This document shows positions 19,805 through 28,843 of a stretch of DNA of 64,000 bases, piece after piece; within the stretch, counting starts at the first letter, position 1; every line of letters begins with the position of its first letter. A program made the position numbers and the translations under genes. Source of the stretch: Colwellia sp. E2M01 (GTDB lineage Bacteria; Pseudomonadota; Gammaproteobacteria; Enterobacterales; Alteromonadaceae); NCBI RefSeq assembly GCF_018860585.1, contig NZ_JAHKPR010000030.1, forward strand, positions 83,444-147,443. The letters run 5' to 3'. The notes under the pieces were generated by a model. That model made no database searches. It saw only the letters and a list, made by a program, of their open reading frames with translations, and was not told the origin of the DNA.

Positions 19805-19838
19805 AAAAAAGGCTTAAATTAATTTTAAGCCTTTTTTT
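19805..19838 (+). terminator. Rho-independent terminator after the Sel1-repeat gene
   Basis: GGCTTAAA (19811-19818) pairs with TTTAAGCC (19824-19831), flanked by six A on the left and seven T on the right (19832-19838). The symmetric A and T tracts would let it work on both strands. Confidence 0.85.
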
Positions 19839-19949
19839 ATGTCTGTAATATAAGACAAGTTATGTGCTTTATGAATCTAGTTATGAAGAGGAAATGATAG
19901 CGTTACAGGTTTATTACATGTAATTTGATGTTGTGACACGATAAATTTT

Positions 19950-19995
19950 GAATAGATAGTTTTAAAGTGCGTTTAACCGAATAGATAGTTTTAAA
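19950..19995. repeat. 17-bp direct repeat in an intergenic region
   Basis: GAATAGATAGTTTTAAA occurs exactly at 19950-19966 and again at 19979-19995, a 29-bp period. It lies between the Sel1-gene terminator and the 3' end of dinG. No gene is present in 19839-20077. Confidence 0.7.
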
Positions 19996-20077
19996 AAAAA
20001 GCATTTATTAAGATCTGTTTCAAAGGTTTTAATACCCGTTACTTCTAATAGCTTAAGGTACCCGGGTAGGTCTTATA

Positions 20078-22204
20078 CTATTCATATATTCTTTTAAATG
20101 GTGGTAATGAATCAAGTAATTGTTTGCCGTAACGTTTAGTCACAACACGTTTATCAAGTAAAGTTATCACACCTTCATCTTTTTCATTACGTAACAATCG
20201 ACCGCAGGCTTGTACAAGTTTTTTTGAGGTGTCTGGTACCGATAATGTCATAAAAGGGTTACCGCCTTTAGCCGTAATATACTCCGCTTGTGCTTGTTCT
20301 ACAGGGGAGGTTGGTACAGAAAATGGTAGCTTGGTGATAATTAAATTATTCAGGTAGTTTCCGGGTAAATCTAATCCTTCTGAAAAACTCTGCGTACCAA
20401 AAATAATACTCTCTTTATCATCGTCACAACGTTTTTTATGTTGTTCAATAATTTGTTGGCGTGATAACTCGCCTTGTACCATTATATCTAGCTTGTGTTT
20501 GTCTCTTAACGCCTCTGCAACTTTCTTCATTTGCCAGTATGAAGAAAACAACACTAAGCTAGCATTACCTTGCTCTAAGTATTTAGGGAGTTTATTGATT
20601 ATTTCATCAGTAAAAGCAGGTGCACTGGCTTCATTATCCATATTCGCCATTACGAGTTGCGCGTTATTAAAATAATCAAAAGGTGAGTCGACTTGTTGGT
20701 ATTGAGTACCATCATCGTTTCTTAAACCGGCTTGAAAACGGAAATGATCAAATGAGTTCAAAGCCCTTAGTGTAGCAGAGCAAAGTACAGCACCTTCACA
20801 TTGACTCCACAACATGTCCTCTAGCGTAAATCCAACTTCAATAGGTGAGGCGCTTAATAAGTAATCTTGACGCTTAATCATTAATTTCTCTAACCACCTA
20901 GCCATTGGTGCACCTTTGTCACTGTCAGTTTTAGCGTACATAAACCAAAGAGCTTGTAAATTTTCTAAGCGTTGTAACATAAACCCTGCTTCAGCGAGTA
21001 GAGGTTCGGCAATAAACATTTTGGTATCGCCATCTTTAACTGATTCAATTAAGGCGTTATACAACTTATTTAAGTGACCTATCGATTTCTTACTCAGATT
21101 TTGTAAATCTTCAGCCCAGTTTTTTAATGTTTGCGGCACAATACCATTTTCAAATCGATAAACTTGGTCTTCATTTTTTGATTTTGACGAGAAATTATTA
21201 TTTGAACTTGAATCACTTTCCAGAAAATAAGTGCTAGCATTCGCTTTAACAAAGGTGACTACTTTTTGCATTTCCATCAGTAAATCTTGGCAGTCATCAC
21301 CTAATTTTAATGCCGGTGAAATGGCGCTTTGTGACTTAATAAGTGCAGACATTTTGTCGCCTGTTTCTTTCAACTTAGTTAGCCATTCAATAGAGCCCTT
21401 TAGGGTAATATTTGCACTTGAAAAGTCACGCGTTACCTTGGGTAGGTGGTGTGCTTCATCAATAATATAAAAGGTATCTTCCGGTGTAGACAGTATTCTG
21501 CCTCCTCCTAGCTCTAAATCAGCCAATAACAAACTATGATTAACAACTAGCACATCTGCTTTATCCATAGTGTCACGTGCTTTATGAAATGGACAGTGTG
21601 TATGCTCAGATAAATGCTTTAAACAGCTGTGTTTATCAGTTTGAACTTGCTGCCAAATATGCTGTGGCAAATGTGTTTCCCAAGAATCTATATCTCCTAA
21701 CCAACTACCATCAAGTAATGCTTTATGCATTTGTTTGAGCGTTTTAATATCATTTTCATTAGGCTTTTCTGCAAAGGTAAAACCGACTTGCTCTGGCTCA
21801 TTTTCACTGGTTACCGCTTGTGTTAATTTTTGCCGACAAACATAACGTTGCCTACCTTTTACCAAAGTAAACTCAAAATCTAAACCCGCATATTTTTTAA
21901 GAAAAGGTAAATCTTTATCAACCAATTGCTCTTGCAAAGCAACCGTTGCTGTAGAAATACATACTTTTTTATCTCGAGCAAGGGCAAGTGGAATTGCTCC
22001 CAAACAGTAAGCAAGTGATTTTCCTGTGCCAGTTCCCGCTTCAATAGTAATTATTTTTCGGTCTTTACTGTATTCACCTGCTAAGGTTTTAGCAATTTCA
22101 GCAATCAATAGGGTTTGTTGTTTACGCGGATTAAAATGCGTTAGGTTTTCACCTATGGCTTTATATGATTGACGTATTGTTTGCTTTAACTTGTCAGATA
22201 ACAT
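20078..22204 (-). CDS. dinG: ATP-dependent DNA helicase DinG
   Basis: An XPD-like superfamily 2 helicase with 5'-3' polarity that unwinds R-loops and damaged DNA structures. The Walker A motif EAGTGTGKS is at residues 55-63 and the DEAH box (IIDEAHHLP) at 249-252. Later motifs are GTQSFSEGLDLPG and QACGRLLRNEKDEGV. Iron-sulfur cluster cysteines are Cys123, Cys194 and Cys204; the fourth cysteine seen in E. coli DinG is not apparent. It is 708 aa. It is divergent from polB with a 128-bp gap, which may be a shared damage-responsive region, but I could not identify a clear LexA box. Confidence 0.93.
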   Translation of the reverse strand: MLSDKLKQTIRQSYKAIGENLTHFNPRKQQTLLIAEIAKTLAGEYSKDRKIITIEAGTGTGKSLAYCLGAIPLALARDKKVCISTATVALQEQLVDKDLPFLKKYAGLDFEFTLVKGRQRYVCRQKLTQAVTSENEPEQVGFTFAEKPNENDIKTLKQMHKALLDGSWLGDIDSWETHLPQHIWQQVQTDKHSCLKHLSEHTHCPFHKARDTMDKADVLVVNHSLLLADLELGGGRILSTPEDTFYIIDEAHHLPKVTRDFSSANITLKGSIEWLTKLKETGDKMSALIKSQSAISPALKLGDDCQDLLMEMQKVVTFVKANASTYFLESDSSSNNNFSSKSKNEDQVYRFENGIVPQTLKNWAEDLQNLSKKSIGHLNKLYNALIESVKDGDTKMFIAEPLLAEAGFMLQRLENLQALWFMYAKTDSDKGAPMARWLEKLMIKRQDYLLSASPIEVGFTLEDMLWSQCEGAVLCSATLRALNSFDHFRFQAGLRNDDGTQYQQVDSPFDYFNNAQLVMANMDNEASAPAFTDEIINKLPKYLEQGNASLVLFSSYWQMKKVAEALRDKHKLDIMVQGELSRQQIIEQHKKRCDDDKESIIFGTQSFSEGLDLPGNYLNNLIITKLPFSVPTSPVEQAQAEYITAKGGNPFMTLSVPDTSKKLVQACGRLLRNEKDEGVITLLDKRVVTKRYGKQLLDSLPPFKRIYE

Positions 22205-22332
22205 GTTTGTTAGTTTCCAAAAAATAAGAGATCGGTTACACTGCTGTATATATTAACAGGTTTAATCAGTTAGCACCGAAAATTTTAATACTATTTTACG
22301 ACTAATGACTTTTAGCGACATATTTAACTCTT

Positions 22333-24864
22333 ATGACAAGTGATAATAGCAACAGTATTAAAAATGGTTTTTTACTTACTCGACAGGTACAAGATAAGCA
22401 TGACGGCTTATTAATAACCTTATGGCTTAAAAGTGCAGAAGGCGCAGTTAAATTAGAAATTAACAATGAATTAGCCATATTTTTTGTTGAGTTAACGCAG
22501 CTAGAGTCAGCGTTGAACATTTTATCAGAGCAACGAATCTCATTGGTAAAGCATCAATCTCTTACTTTAACAACTTTCAACCAACAAAATGTTGCAGCAT
22601 TCTATTTTGCTAACTTACGTAGTTTTTATCGTGCACGTGAAGTTTTGAAGTTAAATAATATAAAGTGCTATGAGGATGATATACGCCCTGACGATCGCTT
22701 TTTGATGGAACGGCACATTACGGCTGATATTGGTTATATTGGTATGGAGCGAATGATTAACGCTTCAAACACTAACTCGTATCAATTAACTCAACAGGTT
22801 AAATGTAAGAGACCTGAAGAGGTTAACAATCAGCATTTAAATATGCTTTCTATCGACATAGAATGTTCGATGGAGGGGGAATTATATTCAATTGGTTTGT
22901 ACGCGGTTAATCCTATAAATAAAAGCAGTACCAGCTCTGAGCTCGCCCCCCCAAAAAATCATATTTTTAAACGCGTGTTGATGATTGGTGAGCCTGAAAA
23001 AGATGCTGCACAATATATTCGTTGGCAAGTTAATGAACAACAATTGCTTAACTCATTTATGCAAGAAGTCGCCTTATTCGATGCTGATATTTTTATTGGT
23101 TGGAATGTTATTAATTTTGACTTTATGTTGTTACAAAAACGCTGTGACTTACATGGTATTCCATTTGCTATAGGTCGAGACGGTAGCTCGCCATATTGGC
23201 GAAAAAATACTAATAATACGGATCAAAATTTCATTGAAATTGCCGGTCGCGTAGTACTTGATGGTATTGATTTATTAAAAACAGCCACTTATAGCTTTCC
23301 TAGCTTTTCCTTAGATAATGTCGCTCAAGCTCTACTTGGTTTAAATAAGCAGGTGAAGGATGTTGAAAATCGCATGCAAGAAATCAACGATAACTTCAAG
23401 CATAACAAACAAGCTCTTGCAGCTTATAACCTAGAAGACTGTCGATTGGTTTGGCTTATTTTTGAAAAAACACAATTACTATCTTTTGCGCAGTTAAGAG
23501 CGCAACTTACCGGCTTAGCTATTGATAGAGTAGGTGGCTCGGTTGCGGCATTTACTAATTTGTACTTACCTAAATTACATCGAAGTGGTTATGTAGCGCC
23601 TAATATGGGGGACGGCGCTTCTGGTTTAATATCGCCTGGTGGTTATGTTATGGACTCCAAACCGGGTTTATATAGCAATGTTCTAGTACTTGATTTTAAA
23701 TCATTGTACCCAAGTATTATTCGAACTTTTAAAATTGACCCTATGGGCTTAATTGAAGGCTTGAAACAAGCCGAAGAAAACTTAGAAAGTAATACCAATA
23801 ATATTGAAAATGTTATCAGTGGTTTTGATGGCGCTTATTTTTCACGAAAAAAACATTTTTTACCTGACATTATTGAATCGCTATGGTCAGAGCGAGACAA
23901 AGCCAAGTTACAAAAAAATGCAGCCTTATCGCAAGCGATAAAAATAATCATGAATAGTTTCTATGGTGTATTAGGTTCAACGGGGTGTCGTTTTTTCGAT
24001 CCACGTTTATCTGGCTCCATAACTAAGAGAAGTCATGAGATTTTAAAAACGACCAGTATATGGATTGAGCAATTAGGTTATCAAGTGATTTATGGTGATA
24101 CTGACTCTATCTTTGTATCTATTGGTGCTGACAAAAATAATGAGCAAGCACAAAGCTTAGGGCTAGAGTTACAACATTTTATTAATGAGAATTGGCAACA
24201 AAAACTCAAAGATGATTTTGCCATAGAAAGCCAATTAGATATTGAATTTGAAACTCACTTTACTCGCTTTTTTATGCCAAGTATTCGTGGTGTTCATAAC
24301 TTAAAAGATCAAAAAAGTATTGGCACCAAAAAACGTTATGCGGGTGTTGTTAATCATAAATTAATATTTAAAGGTCTTGAAACGGTGCGTAGTGATTGGA
24401 CCGAGTTAAGTAAAGTATTCCAGCAAGAATTATATCGGTTAATTTTTAATGATGAACCAATAGAAGAATATATTAAAAATATTGTGGCAGAGCTGCGCAG
24501 TGGAGAGCATGATAAACATCTTATTTATGCGAAAAAGATCAGACGACCACTAAATGATTACGTAAACACGCCGCCGCATATTAAAGCGGCGTTAATTGCT
24601 AACGAAAAACTTACCAAGCTAAAAACTGAAACTGAGGAATTAGGTAGAACGAACTTGGCAGCTAACCAATCACTTTATAAACACAGAAGTTTAATTCGCT
24701 ATGTAATGACACTTGATGGTGTACAACCATTAGATTTTAACCGCAGTAAGCTTGATTATGATTTTTATGTTGAAAAGCAATTAAAGCCAATAGCCGATGA
24801 TATATTACCATTTGTAGGTAAAGATTTTGATTCAATAACGGGCAATCAAATGGGGCTTTTTTAA
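22333..24864 (+). CDS. polB: DNA polymerase II (family B)
   Basis: A family-B DNA polymerase with proofreading, used in SOS repair and replication restart. The exonuclease motifs are DIECS (about residue 175), GWNVINFDF (ExoII) and YNLEDCRL (ExoIII). The polymerase motifs are DFKSLYPSI (about 454), KIIMNSFYGVLGS (about 537) and YGDTDSIF (about 587). It is 843 aa versus 783 in E. coli; part of the extra length lies in spacer loops such as the one after the first exonuclease motif. Confidence 0.96.
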   Translation: MTSDNSNSIKNGFLLTRQVQDKHDGLLITLWLKSAEGAVKLEINNELAIFFVELTQLESALNILSEQRISLVKHQSLTLTTFNQQNVAAFYFANLRSFYRAREVLKLNNIKCYEDDIRPDDRFLMERHITADIGYIGMERMINASNTNSYQLTQQVKCKRPEEVNNQHLNMLSIDIECSMEGELYSIGLYAVNPINKSSTSSELAPPKNHIFKRVLMIGEPEKDAAQYIRWQVNEQQLLNSFMQEVALFDADIFIGWNVINFDFMLLQKRCDLHGIPFAIGRDGSSPYWRKNTNNTDQNFIEIAGRVVLDGIDLLKTATYSFPSFSLDNVAQALLGLNKQVKDVENRMQEINDNFKHNKQALAAYNLEDCRLVWLIFEKTQLLSFAQLRAQLTGLAIDRVGGSVAAFTNLYLPKLHRSGYVAPNMGDGASGLISPGGYVMDSKPGLYSNVLVLDFKSLYPSIIRTFKIDPMGLIEGLKQAEENLESNTNNIENVISGFDGAYFSRKKHFLPDIIESLWSERDKAKLQKNAALSQAIKIIMNSFYGVLGSTGCRFFDPRLSGSITKRSHEILKTTSIWIEQLGYQVIYGDTDSIFVSIGADKNNEQAQSLGLELQHFINENWQQKLKDDFAIESQLDIEFETHFTRFFMPSIRGVHNLKDQKSIGTKKRYAGVVNHKLIFKGLETVRSDWTELSKVFQQELYRLIFNDEPIEEYIKNIVAELRSGEHDKHLIYAKKIRRPLNDYVNTPPHIKAALIANEKLTKLKTETEELGRTNLAANQSLYKHRSLIRYVMTLDGVQPLDFNRSKLDYDFYVEKQLKPIADDILPFVGKDFDSITGNQMGLF

Positions 24865-25066
24865 GTTTAACTAAATATTTAAACATATTATAAAACAAGC
24901 CCTAGCCAGTTGTGTTTATTCGCGGTATAAAGAGCACATAAAGTATTCAGATGGCTAGATAGCTGTAGTTTATTCTCAGCTAAACTTTTCAGGTAATTTA
25001 TTATGGTAAAAAAGCACGCCGCAGCAGCGCATCAATACACAGGATCAATATTAAGCAGGATCAATA

Positions 25067-25096
25067 AACATAGAGTCAATTAACATAGAGTCAATT
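25067..25096. repeat. Tandem 15-bp repeat upstream of metC
   Basis: AACATAGAGTCAATT is repeated exactly twice head to tail (25067-25081, 25082-25096), and shorter related AGGATCAATA and ATAGAATTAA strings lie on either side. The 291-bp region between polB and metC has no other feature I can support. I did not find MetJ-type AGACGTCT boxes. Confidence 0.7.
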
Positions 25097-25155
25097 AACG
25101 CTTATTAAGATACATAGAATTAATAATCGTAAAGTCAAAAGATAATGAGAGAGTT

Positions 25156-26361
25156 ATGTCAAACGATAGTACTACAACAAGTAAAATAAATACTAAAATA
25201 GTTAATGCAGGCCGCAGTGCTAAATGGACACGAGGTGTAGTAAACCCTTCAGTTACACGCGCATCTACGGTTGTTTTTGATACCGTTGCAGATATGAATA
25301 ATGCCGTAGCAAATCGTCATAATCAAACTATGGTATATGGCCGTCGCGGTACCACAACTTCATTTGCGTTTAGTGATGCCATGACCGAGCTTGAAGGTGG
25401 AGCAGGGTGTGCGTTATATCCATCGGGTACCGCAGCTATTACCAATGCCATTTTAGCCTTTGTTGAACAAGGCGATCACATTTTAATGGTGGATACTGCT
25501 TATGAGCCTACTCGTGATTACTGTGAAAAAATTCTGACCAAGATGGGCGTAACAACAACTTACTACGACCCATTAATCGGCGCTGGCATTGAAGCGCTTA
25601 TTCAAGACAATACCCGTTTAGTTTTCTTAGAATCTCCAGGCTCTATTACGATGGAAGTACAAGATGTACCAACCATAAGTGCAATTGCCCATAAACATGA
25701 CTGCATTGTAGTGCTTGATAACACTTGGGGCGCAGGGGTTAATTTTAGACCTTTTGAATACGGCGTTGATGTAAGTGTACAAGCCGCAACCAAATATATT
25801 GTTGGTCACTCTGATGTTATGTTAGGTACGGCTACAGCGGTTGAGAAATACTGGCCACAACTTCGAGATTACAGTTATTTAATGGGGCAATGTACATCTC
25901 CAGATGACTTGTACCTAGCGCTTCGTGGTATTCGTACTCTTGGCGTTCGCTTAAAGCAGCATCAACAAAGCGCTATAAAAGTGGCACAGTGGTTACAAGA
26001 GCGATCTGAAGTCGCTAAAATATTGCATCCTGCATTTGAATCTTGTCCGGGACATGAGTTCTTTAAACGAGATTTTGAAGGATCTAATGGCTTATTTTCA
26101 TTTACGTTAAATTGTGGCAATAAGAAAGCCTTAAATGCCTTTTTAGATGGTTTACATCATTTTAAAATGGGTTACTCGTGGGGTGGTTTTGAAAGCTTAG
26201 TTTTAGGCATAACTAATGTTAACGCAATTCGTAGTGCAACAACCTTTGATTGTGAATTCCCATTAATTCGTTTACATGTTGGCTTAGAAGATGTTGAAGA
26301 TTTAATTGATGATTTAGCGCAAGGCTTTGAACGTTTTAATAAAGTATTGGCCGAAGGGTAA
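25156..26361 (+). CDS. metC: Cystathionine beta-lyase
   Basis: A PLP enzyme of the Cys/Met metabolism family that cleaves cystathionine to homocysteine, ammonia and pyruvate in methionine synthesis. ALYPSGTAAITNA, VLDNTWGAGV and the PLP lysine Lys213 in AATKYIVGHSDVMLG are visible. SWGGFESLVLG and IRLHVGLEDVEDLIDDL complete the C-terminal pattern, which favours beta-lyase over gamma-synthase. It is 401 aa. Confidence 0.92.
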   Translation: MSNDSTTTSKINTKIVNAGRSAKWTRGVVNPSVTRASTVVFDTVADMNNAVANRHNQTMVYGRRGTTTSFAFSDAMTELEGGAGCALYPSGTAAITNAILAFVEQGDHILMVDTAYEPTRDYCEKILTKMGVTTTYYDPLIGAGIEALIQDNTRLVFLESPGSITMEVQDVPTISAIAHKHDCIVVLDNTWGAGVNFRPFEYGVDVSVQAATKYIVGHSDVMLGTATAVEKYWPQLRDYSYLMGQCTSPDDLYLALRGIRTLGVRLKQHQQSAIKVAQWLQERSEVAKILHPAFESCPGHEFFKRDFEGSNGLFSFTLNCGNKKALNAFLDGLHHFKMGYSWGGFESLVLGITNVNAIRSATTFDCEFPLIRLHVGLEDVEDLIDDLAQGFERFNKVLAEG

Positions 26362-26420
26362 TTATTACTCAATATGAGTAATGCAAGTTAACAATAAAGT
26401 AAAAGCGTAAAACAGCTCAA

Positions 26421-26504
26421 GCTTTATAGATGAGTATTATCTATAAAGCCAGCCTATAAATAAGTCTATCCAGTAAACAGCTGCTTACTAGATAGACTTT
26501 TTAT
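26421..26504. terminator. Two hairpins forming a bidirectional terminator (metC / alkaline phosphatase)
   Basis: GCTTTATAGAT (26421-26431) pairs with ATCTATAAAGC (26439-26449). AAGTCTATC (26463-26471) pairs with GATAGACTT about 20 bp on, followed by TTTTATT. The two genes converge here, so the second hairpin probably ends the metC message and the first may end the phosphatase message. Confidence 0.75.
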
Positions 26505-26507
26505 TAT

Positions 26508-27929
26508 CTACTTACCAAGCAAGCTAAAAATCTTCTTAGCAATATCTGTATTATCTAACTGACCATTAAAGAATTCACTTTGTTTTCCAAAGGCAAATAC
26601 TGGTACATCAATCGCGGTATGACCTGATGTTGTCCATCCGGTATTGGAACGAGTATCAATAATACTCATTAATACTTTTTGGTAAAAACCAACAAAAGTT
26701 GGTGTTTTATACTCATCAGCAAGGTGCTGTTTTTCTGCAGCACTTAACAATTCGTAGGCTGCTCTTGCTACTTTATAATCTGCTTGTACTTGGGTTAACT
26801 GATTATATTCATCACTACTTAAAGAAAAGTTTAACCATTGACTTATTTTACTCACTGTTGGCAAAGTGTTTGCTGATTTATGGTGATCGACTATCTTTAT
26901 TGCTATGGCATTAGGCGATTGTGTCATAGTACGTATTACCGTAGGATCCCAAATGTATTCCTCTTTTACCGCTAATGTTAGACCTCCAGTGCTGTGATCT
27001 GCTGTTACAATCACCAAAGTATCTGGGTTCTCTGCAACAAAATTTTCTAAGTAGTGGATTGTGTTCGCTAAATCGTCCATCTCATATAGGGAGTTTACTA
27101 TATCATTGTCGTGTCCCGCCCAATCAATAAGACTTCCTTCTATTAACATAAAAAAACCATTGTCGTTATTTTCTGGAAGAGCTAAGTGCTTCATTGCCGC
27201 GTTCACCATAGGTGTTAATCGGTGTTTATTATTGTCATCTATAGCCCAAGGTAATGAGTAATCTGCGAATAACCCCATTACGGGGTTAGTGATATCTAGG
27301 CTATTAAGCTGTTCATACTGCTCTATATATTGAAAACCATTTTGTTGAAACTCTTTAACTAAGTTTCGATCAGAGCGGATAAAGCTTTTACGACCACCAC
27401 CGAAATAAACATCAGCTTTTATACCTTGATCAATATAACTATCAGCAATTTCATTATAATTATCTCGATGTTCGTTATGTGTTAAATAAGCTGCAGGCGT
27501 TGCATGATTAATTCGAGAGGTCACAACAACGCCAGTTTTTTTGCCTTGTTGTTTCGCCAACTCAAGCACTGTGAGTAATGGCTTTTTATTTACATCAACA
27601 GATATAGCATTATTATAAGTTTTAAAACCAGTAGCGAGGGCAGTTGCGGCAGCTGCTGAATCGGTAACATAACCTGAGATTGCTGCCGGATAAGTGCTAC
27701 TTAAGCCTTTTAGGTGTTTATCAAAAACAGTCTCTTCAACTATTATGGTATTGGGATCATCATTAAAATAACGATATGCACTGGTATAGGCGGGGCCCAT
27801 TCCGTCAGCAATGACCATGATAATATTTTTAGGCACAGAAGGTTTTTCAATATTGTCAGCGACTGCTTGTTGTGAGATAAAAGGGATAATGCTCAATAAA
27901 GTGAGTGTTAATACATTTGAATTAAACAT
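26508..27929 (-). CDS. Alkaline phosphatase (PhoA family), exported
   Basis: A periplasmic phosphomonoesterase of the alkaline phosphatase superfamily. A signal peptide covers about residues 1-24 (TLLSIIPFISQQAVA). The metal and nucleophile sites are IADGMG (Asp41), TDSAAAATALATG (nucleophile Ser91), EGSLIDWAGHDND, TADHSTGGLT and SGHTAIDVPVFAFG, in the expected order. It is 473 aa. No phosphate box was recognised in the 460 bp upstream. Confidence 0.93.
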   Translation of the reverse strand: MFNSNVLTLTLLSIIPFISQQAVADNIEKPSVPKNIIMVIADGMGPAYTSAYRYFNDDPNTIIVEETVFDKHLKGLSSTYPAAISGYVTDSAAAATALATGFKTYNNAISVDVNKKPLLTVLELAKQQGKKTGVVVTSRINHATPAAYLTHNEHRDNYNEIADSYIDQGIKADVYFGGGRKSFIRSDRNLVKEFQQNGFQYIEQYEQLNSLDITNPVMGLFADYSLPWAIDDNNKHRLTPMVNAAMKHLALPENNDNGFFMLIEGSLIDWAGHDNDIVNSLYEMDDLANTIHYLENFVAENPDTLVIVTADHSTGGLTLAVKEEYIWDPTVIRTMTQSPNAIAIKIVDHHKSANTLPTVSKISQWLNFSLSSDEYNQLTQVQADYKVARAAYELLSAAEKQHLADEYKTPTFVGFYQKVLMSIIDTRSNTGWTTSGHTAIDVPVFAFGKQSEFFNGQLDNTDIAKKIFSLLGK

Positions 27930-28389
27930 GTTAAGAGTAAGCTTAATTTAGATTAGAATAAAAACAATATTAAACAGTTAGTTACTTTGTGTCTACAGCG
28001 GTTTCCTAAACAGTCGTTTACTTGTAGAGACTTCAACAGAGCAAAATATAAAGCGTAAGTTTGTTATCGGTATTGTTTCGCTTAGTACTTCAGTTAAATA
28101 TCTATGGATAGTGATTAGAGCAGAAGGCTTATTACCATGTAACAAGGTAATAAAAAAATCGACATCTACTTTGATCTTGACCGGTTATATCAATAATGTG
28201 GACCTTGTCATAGATAGCAAAAACTGCTCATAGTCGGCTTCTTGATTAAGGTCAATAAATGGTATTAAACCAGTTGTTTATATTATTTAAGGTAAGCAGT
28301 GTTCAAACTATCAATCGCACTAGTAATATATTTATTTGGCGGTAAACTAGCTTATATACAAAACTACATTAAAAAATAGAGAATCGACT
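27930..28389. other. 460-bp intergenic region between divergent phosphatase and HIT genes
   Basis: No coding frame is supported. TTATTACC (28129-28136) and GGTAATAA (28146-28153) form an 8-bp inverted repeat separated by 9 nt, which could be a protein-binding site or a weak hairpin. Otherwise the region is AT-rich without visible structure. Confidence 0.45.
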
Positions 28390-28740
28390 ATGAGTGAAGA
28401 AACCATTTTTTCTAAAATTATCCGTCAAGAAATCCCAACACCTTTGTTATATCAAGATGATTTGGTGACAGCTTTTAGAGATATTTCCCCGCGTGTAGAT
28501 AGCCATATTTTAATTATTCCGAATAAGCTTATTCCCACCGTGAATGATGTTGAAGAAGAGGATGAACTGGCTTTAGGTAGAATGATCACAGTTGCTAAAA
28601 AACTAGCAAAAGAAGAGGGCATTGATGAAAATGGTTATCGATTAATTATGAATTGTAATCAACATGGCGGCCAGGAAGTTTACCATATTCATATGCACTT
28701 ATTGGGCGGACAACCGTTGGGTCCATTATTATCGGTTTAA
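28390..28740 (+). CDS. hinT: HIT-family purine nucleoside phosphoramidase
   Basis: A small nucleotide hydrolase of the histidine-triad family that acts on AMP-amine adducts. The triad is HIHMH (His99, His101, His103) followed by LLGGQPLGP, the HinT signature. The N-terminal segment [20 protein letters not shown] is also typical. It is 116 aa. It is the last non-T6SS gene on the left side of the secretion locus. Confidence 0.95.
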   Translation: MSEETIFSKIIRQEIPTPLLYQDDLVTAFRDISPRVDSHILIIPNKLIPTVNDVEEEDELALGRMITVAKKLAKEEGIDENGYRLIMNCNQHGGQEVYHIHMHLLGGQPLGPLLSV

Positions 28741-28803
28741 CTATCAGCTTTCAACAGTATGACTATATTTTTTGAGTAATGGTGAAATAACGAAGGTTAA
28801 AAT

Positions 28804-28832
28804 AGAGATGAGAAAATCTTTAACTCATCTCT
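28804..28832. terminator. Hairpin between converging hinT and tssK
   Basis: AGAGATGAG (28804-28812) pairs with CTCATCTCT (28824-28832) with an 11-nt loop. There is no real T run, so termination by this alone is uncertain. It marks the left boundary of the T6SS locus. Confidence 0.45.
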
Positions 28833-28843
28833 ATAAGCATTAT

